Of a stretch of 14,057 nucleotides of DNA, positions 1 through 6,010 are shown in pieces (position 1 is the stretch's first letter; each line of letters starts with the position of its first letter). This stretch comes from Spirochaetales bacterium. GTDB lineage: Bacteria > Spirochaetota > Spirochaetia > Sphaerochaetales > Sphaerochaetaceae. Made by a program: the position numbers and the translations under genes. The notes beneath the pieces are model-generated. The model did not search any database. It worked only from the letters and a program-made list of their open reading frames with translations, and had not been told where the DNA came from. The DNA lies in the NCBI GenBank assembly GCA_022785155.1, contig JALFRH010000248.1, positions 1 through 14,057 of the forward strand, read 5' to 3'.

Positions 1-616
1 CATAGAGGGGAAAGAGAGATGTATCGTCCATCCTATCACCGAGCATAAATTCTTCACGACGAAAGTTATGGAGTATACTGCAGCAATGCAGATTCTTCTC
101 TCCCACTACGCCCTTATAGACAGCAACAATGACGAGGGCAGAAACAAAAAAGACCGCTTCCTTCCCTTTATTCCTGAAATAGAGAAAACCTACAAAAGAC
201 AGTACGATACTTTGAAAAATAAGCTTTCAGCCCTTTGGGAAAACGAGAAGAAAGGGATAAAAGACCCTGAAATGAACGCCCTCTATTTCGGAGAGGCCCT
301 TGGGGAGATCTTCGTCAAGGACGAGAACAGCCATTTCGCTCCGGACTTGAGAAGAATGGGCTGCGGCATGGGAAGATACATCTATCTCTTGGATGCCTGG
401 GACGACAAAGAGAAGGACAAGAAGAAAAATAGATATAATCCTCTCCCACCTTCCATTACGGAAGAAGAGATCAAGGCAATGCTCATTGATGCCGCCGCCT
501 GTGCAACATCCGCTATGGAGCACATGCCTCTTGATGATTATGTACCGTTGTTTGAAAATATCCTGTACCATGGCATGTGGAGCAGGTTTGAGATGAGGAA
601 GAAAGGAAATGAATGA
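1..616 (+). CDS. DUF5685-like protein, 5' end outside the window
   Basis: The reading frame is open from base 2 with no start needed, so the N-terminal part lies upstream; an internal ATG at 68 is probably not the start. The visible ~204 residues contain a Cys-x-x-His-Pro element early (RCIVHP), a helical middle, and a C-terminal half with an LRRMGCGMGRYIYLLDAWDD stretch followed by NRYNPL. This resembles the DUF5685 family, whose members carry an N-terminal Cys-rich part (not visible here) and a conserved 'DA.(D)D...D...YNP' region. No biochemical role is established for the family. It overlaps the following J-domain gene by 8 bases (ATGAATGA), which implies translational coupling, so the product may work with that co-chaperone. 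The family call rests on remembered motif resemblance; the gene being real is much surer than the family name. Confidence 0.7.
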   Translation, partial: IEGKERCIVHPITEHKFFTTKVMEYTAAMQILLSHYALIDSNNDEGRNKKDRFLPFIPEIEKTYKRQYDTLKNKLSALWENEKKGIKDPEMNALYFGEALGEIFVKDENSHFAPDLRRMGCGMGRYIYLLDAWDDKEKDKKKNRYNPLPPSITEEEIKAMLIDAAACATSAMEHMPLDDYVPLFENILYHGMWSRFEMRKKGNE

Positions 617-1223
617 TCCTTATGAAGTGTTGGGTCTGAGACAAGGCGCCAGCGAAGAAGAAGTTAAGAAAGCATATAAGACTTTGGCGAAGAAGTATCA
701 TCCTGATGTAACAGGAAACGATCCTGCGGCGGCAAAGAAGATGCAGGAGATAAACACTGCCTACGATGCCATCATAAACCACAAGTCATACTCTTCCTCC
801 TCATCTTACCAAGACAACAGACGTTCCTCCTACAACTATGGTTGGAGTAATGACAGCGAAGAAGAATCCAATGAAATGAGGGCTGCCGCTTCTTATATCC
901 ATGCCCGTCACTTCAGCGAGGCCCTCCATGTCCTCTCCACTGTTCCTTACGAAAAGAGAAATGGACGCTGGTTCTATCTATCTGCCGTGGCAAAGGGATA
1001 CAGCGGCAACACCACCGGCGCCTATAGCGATATTTCCGAAGCCATAAAAAGAGAACCAGGAAACATGGAATACCAAGCTTTCCTGGATCGTCTCAATGGT
1101 TCGAGAAACTTCTATACTGAGAGACAAAGCACCTACGGAAACAGCAGCTCAGGCTTTTTCAGCTGCTGCCTACCCTTGATACTTATGAATATGTTCTGTC
1201 CCGGTTACTTCTGCATCTGCTGA
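609..1223 (+). CDS. J-domain protein with TPR-like repeats and Cys-rich hydrophobic tail
   Basis: The first ~65 residues are a clear J domain (DPYEVLGL, helix II EEEVKKAYKTLAKKY, then HPD at residues 31-33), which stimulates a DnaK-type Hsp70 ATPase. It lacks the G/F region and zinc fingers of true DnaJ, so it is a class C J-protein with a specialised client. A low-complexity Ser/Tyr/Asn linker (about residues 58-88) leads into a helical segment (about 92-160) that reads like two TPR units. The last ~22 residues are hydrophobic and Cys-rich (FFSCCLPLILMNMFCPGYFCIC) and could be a membrane anchor or a metal or acylation site. The start is fixed by the 8-base overlap with the upstream gene and a GAAAGGA ribosome site. 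Its 3' end overlaps the convergent TetR gene by 19 bases. The J domain is certain; the client is unknown. Confidence 0.87.
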   Translation: MNDPYEVLGLRQGASEEEVKKAYKTLAKKYHPDVTGNDPAAAKKMQEINTAYDAIINHKSYSSSSSYQDNRRSSYNYGWSNDSEEESNEMRAAASYIHARHFSEALHVLSTVPYEKRNGRWFYLSAVAKGYSGNTTGAYSDISEAIKREPGNMEYQAFLDRLNGSRNFYTERQSTYGNSSSGFFSCCLPLILMNMFCPGYFCIC

Positions 1224-1828
1224 AGTACGTCCACAACTACATTTCTCTGTGGAGCAAGAAGATTTGCAATATATTCGGCGCTTTCTTCAAGGGTTACAGG
1301 AATCTTCTCTGTAAGGATATCCGTGTACAAGGCACAGATACCTGAAATACTGTAGTCGAGAATAACTGCAAGCTGAGCCCTTGCATTTGAAGAGGGATCT
1401 ATACCCAGGTCATTGAGAATCTTTTCAATGGCACTGTATCTGGCTTCGTTAAGAACTTCCCCTATTTTGTCCGTTTCAACAAGACGGGCAAAATAGTTTG
1501 GATTGGTCAGGAAGAAATCCGAGATCTGTTTCAAGTATCCTCTTGGATTCCAAAGGACATCGGAGTTGTTCTTTGCTTTGAAAACGGAAGATATTTCATC
1601 CATTACAGAGGTGGAGATACTCTTCAGGACTTCAGAAGTATTATCGTAATGTGCATAGAATGTCCCTCTGTTGATATCTGCCTTCTTGACAATATCCGTA
1701 ATGGTGATTTTATCAAAAGGCTTCTCAATCATCAGCTCCAGCAGGGCCTCTTTGATCATTGTCTTACTTCTGATAGAGCTTCTGTATTCAGCCTTCAATC
1801 TCTTTGGTTCATCTACCTTTGCTTCCAT
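1205..1828 (-). CDS. TetR/AcrR-family transcriptional regulator
   Basis: This 207-residue protein has an N-terminal TetR helix-turn-helix: a helix with IKEALLELMIEKPFDKITI, then TDIVKKADINRGTFYAHYDNT, where the RGTFYAHY segment is the recognition helix and the family's usual FY.HF element. The C-terminal ligand-binding and dimerisation part (about residues 80-207) is helical and resembles the DhaS-like TetR C-terminal domains; its ligand cannot be read from the sequence. I chose ATG 1828 because AAGGGG sits 6 nt upstream. An upstream in-frame TTG at 1852 has no such site. The gene overlaps the convergent J-domain gene by 19 bases and lies downstream of the co-directional HAD gene. The usual role is repression, often of a neighbouring gene and of itself; the target here is not obvious. 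Confidence 0.88.
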   Translation of the reverse strand: MEAKVDEPKRLKAEYRSSIRSKTMIKEALLELMIEKPFDKITITDIVKKADINRGTFYAHYDNTSEVLKSISTSVMDEISSVFKAKNNSDVLWNPRGYLKQISDFFLTNPNYFARLVETDKIGEVLNEARYSAIEKILNDLGIDPSSNARAQLAVILDYSISGICALYTDILTEKIPVTLEESAEYIANLLAPQRNVVVDVLQQMQK

Positions 1829-1858
1829 CCCTAACCCCTTAAAATCAAACAAGTGATT

Positions 1859-1895
1859 TCTTTTATATCTTAGTCCAAAATTATGATATAGAAAG
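1859..1895. promoter_or_regulatory. possible operator: inverted repeat upstream of the TetR gene
   Basis: TATATC (1864-1869) and GATATA (1885-1890) form an inverted repeat with a 15-base gap. The flanks continue imperfectly as CTTT on the left and GAAAG on the right. The right arm covers the predicted transcription start of the TetR gene, a place where an autoregulatory TetR dimer would block transcription. The region is very AT-rich, so chance is a real alternative. Confidence 0.3.
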
Positions 1896-1896
1896 A

Positions 1897-1924
1897 AGTA
1901 TATATGTTTTTATTCAAAAAACAA
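1897..1924 (-). promoter_or_regulatory. candidate promoter of the TetR gene
   Basis: On the minus strand, TTGTTT (1924-1919) is followed after 16 bases by TATACT (1902-1897). The predicted start is near 1889, leaving a ~60-nt leader before the ATG at 1828. The surrounding DNA is AT-rich and other pairs are possible. Confidence 0.4.
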
Positions 1925-1954
1925 CTGTAATACACACTGGGAAAACAAATTAAT

Positions 1955-2782
1955 TCATCTTTCCATCAATGTTTTCAAATAAACGTCCTCACTATATTCA
2001 ATGGCTTTCTTCAGTCCATCATCACAAACATCACTTGTAATCCAGTCAGCCTTGACCTTCAGGCAATCGTCGGCATTCCCCATGGCGATACCTAGGCCGC
2101 AATACTCTATCATCTCTATATCGTTGGCTCCGTCCCCTACTCCTACGCTGCTTTTCCTGTCTTCGCCATAGTAGTTGAGGATAGTCTTGATACCGCTTCC
2201 TTTGTCTACGCCAGGAATACAGATCTCAGCCATATCGCTCTGTTTGATGCCCACTGTATTGGGAACTATATTGAATTTATCCCCCAAATCCCTTCTCACC
2301 TCATCTATTCTTCCCTCTGGAGAAAGGACCAGTATTTTCTTTACATCCAAATCCAAGGGAATATCATCAGTGACGACAAGTCCAGGTATTTTAATGGAAA
2401 TACCGTTATTCTTTATTAGTTGCTCCTTGAAAAACTCATATGCCAAGGTCGACATATATGTGCCATTTGCTGTCTGGACCATTGGCAAATGCCCATTGTC
2501 CTTCAAATAGGAGGAAACCTCCTTTATCTCTTCTTTGCTATATCCCTTTTCCTCCAGGACTCTGCCACCAGCCATTACAAGGCATCCTGCACTATATACG
2601 CCGCCATCAAAAGGAATGGGTGAAAGAGCCTTGTCCATCTCACTGGGGCTTCTTCCTGTGGAAACAAAGATTCTATGGCCCTTGCTTTTGGCTTCAAGAA
2701 TTGCATCCAAAGCACTTTCAGGCAACCCCTTTCCAAAGGGAAGAAGGGTTCCATCTACATCAAAAAAGAAATTGAGTCTCAT
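1955..2782 (-). CDS. HAD-superfamily hydrolase, Cof/YidA type (sugar-phosphate phosphatase-like)
   Basis: This 275-residue protein has all four HAD motifs. Motif I is DVDGT at residues 8-12, with nucleophile Asp8 and acid/base Asp10. Motif II is STGR, with Thr42. Motif III is Lys194 in GVDKGSGI, and motif IV is GDGAND with Asp217 and Asp221. The long insert between motifs II and III (about 80-190) is the Cof-type (C2) cap that picks the substrate. Members dephosphorylate phosphosugars, pyridoxal phosphate, flavin mononucleotide and similar small molecules in the cytoplasm; the substrate here is not predictable. Motif I lies 8 residues in, so ATG 2782 is the natural start. No ribosome site is suitably placed; a -10-like TAGAAT ends 6 nt before the ATG, suggesting a leaderless mRNA. 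It diverges from metK. Confidence 0.93.
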   Translation of the reverse strand: MRLNFFFDVDGTLLPFGKGLPESALDAILEAKSKGHRIFVSTGRSPSEMDKALSPIPFDGGVYSAGCLVMAGGRVLEEKGYSKEEIKEVSSYLKDNGHLPMVQTANGTYMSTLAYEFFKEQLIKNNGISIKIPGLVVTDDIPLDLDVKKILVLSPEGRIDEVRRDLGDKFNIVPNTVGIKQSDMAEICIPGVDKGSGIKTILNYYGEDRKSSVGVGDGANDIEMIEYCGLGIAMGNADDCLKVKADWITSDVCDDGLKKAIEYSEDVYLKTLMER

Positions 2783-2818
2783 GCTTTGATTCTACATTCC
2801 TCAAAGAAGAGACTCAAT
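2771..2818. repeat. nested inverted repeat spanning HAD promoter and start codon
   Basis: ATTGAGTCTC (2771-2780) and GAGACTCAAT (2809-2818) are a perfect 10-bp inverted repeat. Inside it, CTTTGA (2784-2789) and TCAAAG (2801-2806) form a second pair with nearly the same centre (about 2795). Together they make a 48-bp interrupted palindrome. On the minus strand the right arm holds the predicted -35, the centre holds the -10, and the left arm abuts the ATG. It could be an operator, or an RNA hairpin if transcription starts further upstream. Confidence 0.7.
2789..2817 (-). promoter_or_regulatory. candidate promoter of the HAD gene, start codon at the transcription start
   Basis: Minus strand: TTGAGT (2817-2812), a 17-base spacer, then TAGAAT (2794-2789). 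Only six bases (CAAAGC) separate the -10 box from the ATG at 2782, so RNA would begin at or next to the A of the start codon. Confidence 0.5.
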
Positions 2819-2852
2819 ATGGGAAAGATAGTGGATGAAACACCAAAGCCTG

Positions 2853-2881
2853 TTGAATAAATACATAATCCTTGCTAGATT
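2853..2881 (+). promoter_or_regulatory. promoter of the metK riboswitch leader
   Basis: TTGAAT (2853-2858), a 17-base spacer and TAGATT (2876-2881) form a plausible sigma-70 type promoter. The predicted start, near 2888, coincides with the 5' strand of riboswitch helix P1, which fits a leader that begins with its aptamer. Confidence 0.65.
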
Positions 2882-2886
2882 ATCTC

Positions 2887-3001
2887 TGCCATAAAGAGTG
2901 CGTGAGGGACAAGCCCTTTGACCGCACAGCAACCTGCAATTATGCAAGGTGCTAAAGCTTGGGTGATGGTGATATTTCCCCATCACTGACGATGGGTTTT
3001 T
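2887..3001 (+). promoter_or_regulatory. SAM riboswitch (SAM-I/SAM-IV clan, compact) upstream of metK
   Basis: The core signatures are in order: GAGGGAC (2904-2910), GCCC, GCAACC (2929-2934) and GGTGCTAA (2948-2955). P2 is GTGCG/CGCAC (2899-2903 with 2923-2927). P3 is CCTGC/GCAAGG around a short loop (about 2933-2949). The SAM-I type pseudoknot can form between CTTT (2916-2919) and AAAG (2954-2957). P1 can form between TGCCAT (2887-2892) and ATGGTG (2966-2971) with two wobbles. An antiterminator GTGATGG/CCATCAC (2963-2969 with 2980-2986) shares bases with both the P1 3' strand and the terminator, so SAM binding should favour termination and turn metK off. No P4 hairpin is visible, since only about ten bases separate GGTGCTAA from P1. 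The motif and gene context make the ligand assignment strong. Confidence 0.86.
2979..3001 (+). terminator. riboswitch-controlled intrinsic terminator before metK
   Basis: CCCATC (2979-2984) and GATGGG (2991-2996) form a 6-bp stem with a 6-nt loop, followed by five T. The 5' strand is shared with the antiterminator helix of the SAM riboswitch. Confidence 0.75.
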
Positions 3002-3035
3002 CTTTCCCCTCTTTTTGGTAGATGGAGAAAGAAAA

Positions 3036-4166
3036 ATGAAAAGCTATTTTACTTCAGAATCAGTTACAAAGGGTCACCCCGATAAAGTTGCAGACCAGAT
3101 TTCAGATGCTATTCTGGATGCCCTGCTGAAGGAAGATCCATATTCCAGATGTGCAGCAGAAACCACAGTTGAAAAGGATCATTGCCATATTATGGGTGAA
3201 GTAACTACAAAAGCCCATGTAGATTACTCTTCCATTGCCAGAGAAACGATAAAAAGCATCGGTTACACCGATCCATCCCTTGGTTTCTCTGATCAAAGTG
3301 AGATTTCTGTGACACTGCACACCCAGTCACCGGACATTGCCCTTGGTGTAGACAGCGACGGAGCCGGAGACCAGGGTCTGATGTTCGGTTATGCAACAGA
3401 TGAGACAGAGTCCTTGATGCCTCTATCCCTGATGCTTTCAAGAGCTTTGACTGAGAGACTTACCTTTCTTAGGGAAAGCAAGACTCTGTCTTGGATGGAG
3501 CCGGACGGAAAGAGCCAGATCACCCTTTTGTATGAAGACGGAGTTCCTGTCGCCGTAGATACTGTAGTCGTTTCCATCCAACACAAGGCAGATATGGAGC
3601 TGGAGGATCTGAGAATGGAAGTAATGGAGAAAGTCATCAAACAAACCCTCCCTTCCTCTCTCCTTACAGATAAGACCAAGTATTTTATAAACCCTACAGG
3701 ACGCTTTGTCCTTGGGGGGCCAGCTGCAGATACGGGCCTGACAGGCAGAAAGATCATTGTAGACACCTATGGAGGACACGCCCACCATGGTGGCGGCGCC
3801 TTCAGCGGCAAAGACTCTACAAAGGTGGATAGAAGCGCCAGTTATGCAGCAAGAAACATCGCATCCACCATTGTCAAGAGCGGTTTATATAAGAAAGCCG
3901 AGGTACAGTTATCCTATGCAATAGGCGTCAAAGATCCTGTATCCATCCATGTAGACACCTTCGGTGTAGAAAGAATACCGGAGGAGAGATTGGTAAAGTG
4001 GATAAGAAATGAATGGGATCTTTCTCCCAAAGGTATCATAGAGACCTTCTCTCTTAGAGATCCTGTCTTCTCCAAGACCGCTTCCTCCGGCCATTTCGGA
4101 CATGCCGGGTTCTCTTGGGAGAAGATAGACGACAAGAAAGTGGAGCACTTACTCTCCATTTCCTGA
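3036..4166 (+). CDS. metK: S-adenosylmethionine synthetase
   Basis: The enzyme makes S-adenosylmethionine from methionine and ATP, releasing phosphate and pyrophosphate, as a cytoplasmic oligomer. At 376 residues it is near the usual 380-400. The ATP-site SVTKGHPDK with the conserved His at residue 14, the GDQGLMFGYA motif and the glycine-rich loop GGGAFSGKD followed by TKVDRSASYAAR are all present, so the enzyme should be active. The loop is preceded by GGHAHH where many bacteria have GGWGAH, a lineage feature rather than damage. I chose ATG 3036 because GGAG lies 8 nt upstream and the protein then begins MKSYFTSESV as in the family. An in-frame TTG at 3015 would add seven residues but sits just after the terminator T-run. 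It is a single-gene unit with a SAM riboswitch in front and a strong terminator behind. Confidence 0.98.
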   Translation: MKSYFTSESVTKGHPDKVADQISDAILDALLKEDPYSRCAAETTVEKDHCHIMGEVTTKAHVDYSSIARETIKSIGYTDPSLGFSDQSEISVTLHTQSPDIALGVDSDGAGDQGLMFGYATDETESLMPLSLMLSRALTERLTFLRESKTLSWMEPDGKSQITLLYEDGVPVAVDTVVVSIQHKADMELEDLRMEVMEKVIKQTLPSSLLTDKTKYFINPTGRFVLGGPAADTGLTGRKIIVDTYGGHAHHGGGAFSGKDSTKVDRSASYAARNIASTIVKSGLYKKAEVQLSYAIGVKDPVSIHVDTFGVERIPEERLVKWIRNEWDLSPKGIIETFSLRDPVFSKTASSGHFGHAGFSWEKIDDKKVEHLLSIS

Positions 4167-4182
4167 AAAAAATATAAAATTC

Positions 4183-4219
4183 CATCCACTAGGACATTAG
4201 TTGACCTAGTGGATGTTTT
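4183..4219 (+). terminator. intrinsic terminator after metK
   Basis: CATCCACTAGG (4183-4193) and CCTAGTGGATG (4205-4215) form a perfect 11-bp stem with an 11-nt loop, followed by TTTT. An A-rich run before the stem could let it also act on the other strand. Confidence 0.9.
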
Positions 4220-4253
4220 ATTCTGTCATCAGATAAAAAAATGGAGGCAGAAG

Positions 4254-4577
4254 ATGACATATTCAGAAGTCAGGGAAATGTATTCAATGGATGCTCTCGA
4301 TTATTTCGAGAAAAAAGAGAGGAACAGAAGAAGAATATACTCATCTATATCATTCTTCTTTTCTTGGTTGATCCCTTGGACAATCAGCGTAGCGCTCCTT
4401 ACTCTGGGAATGGACTTGTTAAACGCTAAGGGTGTCACACTATCGCTTATTTTCCTCTTCCTTTCCCTCTTTCTTTTCAAAGCCATTACAAAAGAAGAGA
4501 GAAATCTAAGGATATTGTTCATCTTCTTCTCCTACTTGGTCACACTGTCATTTCTCCTTACCGTTGTACTCTATTGA
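4254..4577 (+). CDS. small three-helix membrane protein of unknown function
   Basis: This 107-residue protein begins with a charged, Tyr- and Met-containing cytoplasmic segment (about residues 1-28, ending KKERNRRRIY). Three hydrophobic helices follow, at about 29-55, 61-77 and 84-107, with a short charged loop (KEERN) between the last two. The positive-inside rule places the N-terminus in the cytoplasm. ATG 4254 is preceded by GGAGG 6 nt upstream. An in-frame GTG at 4209 lies in the metK terminator stem and is unlikely. The gene sits alone between two terminators; I see no convincing promoter in the short gap, so it may be transcribed by metK read-through. I do not recognise a family. Confidence 0.75.
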   Translation: MTYSEVREMYSMDALDYFEKKERNRRRIYSSISFFFSWLIPWTISVALLTLGMDLLNAKGVTLSLIFLFLSLFLFKAITKEERNLRILFIFFSYLVTLSFLLTVVLY

Positions 4578-4582
4578 CCTTG

Positions 4583-4605
4583 AGAGCCCTGAAAGGGGCT
4601 CTTTT
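4583..4605 (+). terminator. intrinsic terminator after the small membrane protein gene
   Basis: AGAGCCC (4583-4589) and GGGCTCT (4596-4602) form a 7-bp GC-rich stem with a 6-nt loop and run directly into TTTT. It begins 6 bases after the stop codon. Confidence 0.86.
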
Positions 4606-4607
4606 AC

Positions 4608-4636
4608 TGTAAAATATTTCCAAGATGCTTTATACT
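4608..4636 (+). promoter_or_regulatory. candidate promoter of the M18 gene, close to the start codon
   Basis: TATACT (4631-4636) is a good -10 box ending 6 bases before ATG 4643. A poor -35 (TGTAAA, 4608-4613) is 17 bases upstream. The preceding terminator leaves little room for any other promoter. There is no ribosome site before 4643 or before the in-frame ATG at 4625. Confidence 0.38.
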
Positions 4637-4642
4637 TCAGCC

Positions 4643-5977
4643 ATGGAAAATTTGATAGAAAGATACAAGTCCTTCCTGGACAATGGAAAGACAGAAAGAG
4701 AATGTGTAAAAGAAGTCATCGAGAGAGCTGAGAAAGAGGGTTACAAGAACCTGGATTCAGTCTCGACACTCTCTCCTGGAGACAAGGTCTATGTTGTGGA
4801 ATATGGAAAGGCCATCGCCCTCTACCACATTGGAAAGGGAGATATGGAAAAGGGAATGAACGTCCTCGGCGCCCATATAGACTCTCCTCGCCTTGATATA
4901 AAAATGAATCCGCTCTATGAGAGTGACGGCATCGTCTATCTCGATACACACTACTACGGTGGAATAAAGAAGTATCAGTGGGTCACCCATCCATTGGCAA
5001 TCCACGGTGTAGTCGTCAAAACCAGCGGAGAAAAGATCGATGTCGTCATGGGGGAGGATGAAGACGACTTCACCTTCTGCATCTCAGATATCCTTCCCCA
5101 TATCGCCCAGGATCAGATGAAAAAGGCCGCCAGCGAGTTCATTCCCGGTGAAGACCTTGATCTTGTGGTGGGCCTTGATGAAAGCATAGGCGAAGAGAAT
5201 AAGGATGAGGAAAAGAAAGAAAAGGCAAAAGACAAGATTCTTGCCATTTTGAAGGAGAAATACAATATCGAAGAGAAGGACTTCCTTTCTGCAGAGCTGG
5301 AAGTGGTTCCAAGCGGCAAGACAAAGTATCTTGGCCTCGATAAATCCATGGTCCTGGGCTATGGCCAGGATGATAGGATCTGCTCCTTCACTTCCCTTGA
5401 AGCTCTCCTGGAAGCAGAGACTATGGACAGGACCTCTGTATGTATCCTTGTAGACAAGGAAGAGATCGGCAGCGTAGGCGCCACAGGTATGGATTCCCTC
5501 TTCTTTGAGAATGCAACGGCAGAAGTATTGGCAAAGATGGGCCTTACATCTTCCCTGTCATTAAGAAGAACACTTAAGAATACCATGATGCTTTCCTCCG
5601 ACGTAAACAGTGCATACGACCCATTGAACGCTTTCCTCTACGACAAGAAGAACTCCTCTTTCCTTGGGGGTGGAGTCGTATTCAACAAATACACAGGTTC
5701 CAGAGGAAAATCAGGAGCATCAGATGCAAATCCTGAGTTCATAGGAAAAATCAGAGGTGTCCTTGAAAAGAACGGCGTAAAGTATCAGATGGCTGAAATG
5801 GCTAAGGTCGACGTAGGTGGAGGCGGAACAATTGCAAAGTTCAGCGCTTACTACGGCATGCAGGTAATAGACTGCGGAGTAGCAATTCTCAGCATGCATG
5901 CTCCTTGGGAGATTGCATCCTGTAAGGATATAATCAATACAAAGAACGCTTATAAAGCCTTCCTTACCCTCGAGTAA
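4643..5977 (+). CDS. M18-family aminopeptidase (aspartyl aminopeptidase-like, dinuclear zinc)
   Basis: This 444-residue protein matches the M18 family in length and motifs. Zinc and catalytic residues are His78 and Asp80 in GAHIDSPR, Asp243 in GYGQDDR, Glu273-Glu274 in VDKEEIGS, Asp320 in SSDVNSAYDP and His419 in MHAPWE, so the metal site looks complete. The family removes N-terminal, often acidic, residues from peptides in the cytoplasm and forms large tetrahedral dodecamers. A Lys/Glu-rich stretch near residues 184-198 is a likely surface loop. I chose ATG 4643 (MENLIERYKSFLDNGKTERE) because the family normally begins just before this helix; ATG 4625 would add six residues. Neither has a ribosome site. 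The gene stands alone between a terminator and a hairpin shared with convergent glnN. Confidence 0.94.
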   Translation: MENLIERYKSFLDNGKTERECVKEVIERAEKEGYKNLDSVSTLSPGDKVYVVEYGKAIALYHIGKGDMEKGMNVLGAHIDSPRLDIKMNPLYESDGIVYLDTHYYGGIKKYQWVTHPLAIHGVVVKTSGEKIDVVMGEDEDDFTFCISDILPHIAQDQMKKAASEFIPGEDLDLVVGLDESIGEENKDEEKKEKAKDKILAILKEKYNIEEKDFLSAELEVVPSGKTKYLGLDKSMVLGYGQDDRICSFTSLEALLEAETMDRTSVCILVDKEEIGSVGATGMDSLFFENATAEVLAKMGLTSSLSLRRTLKNTMMLSSDVNSAYDPLNAFLYDKKNSSFLGGGVVFNKYTGSRGKSGASDANPEFIGKIRGVLEKNGVKYQMAEMAKVDVGGGGTIAKFSAYYGMQVIDCGVAILSMHAPWEIASCKDIINTKNAYKAFLTLE

Positions 5978-5984
5978 AATTATT

Positions 5985-6003
5985 CCCCTGGCCCAGCCAG
6001 GGG
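5985..6003. terminator. hairpin between the convergent M18 and glnN genes
   Basis: CCCCTGGC (5985-5992) and GCCAGGGG (5996-6003) form a perfect 8-bp GC-rich stem with a 3-nt loop, midway between the two stop codons. Flanks are AT-rich but lack a clean T-run on either side, so it may act as a bidirectional but imperfect terminator. Confidence 0.6.
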
Positions 6004-6010
6004 ATATTCA

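Noticed and set aside
227..571. Long antisense open frames opposite real genes across the window
   Set aside because: They follow the codon pattern of the sense gene, lack ribosome sites and have no recognisable motifs.
4209..4253. GTG start at 4209 for the small membrane protein, adding 15 residues
   Set aside because: It lies inside the 3' arm of the metK terminator; ATG 4254 has an ideal GGAGG 6 nt upstream.
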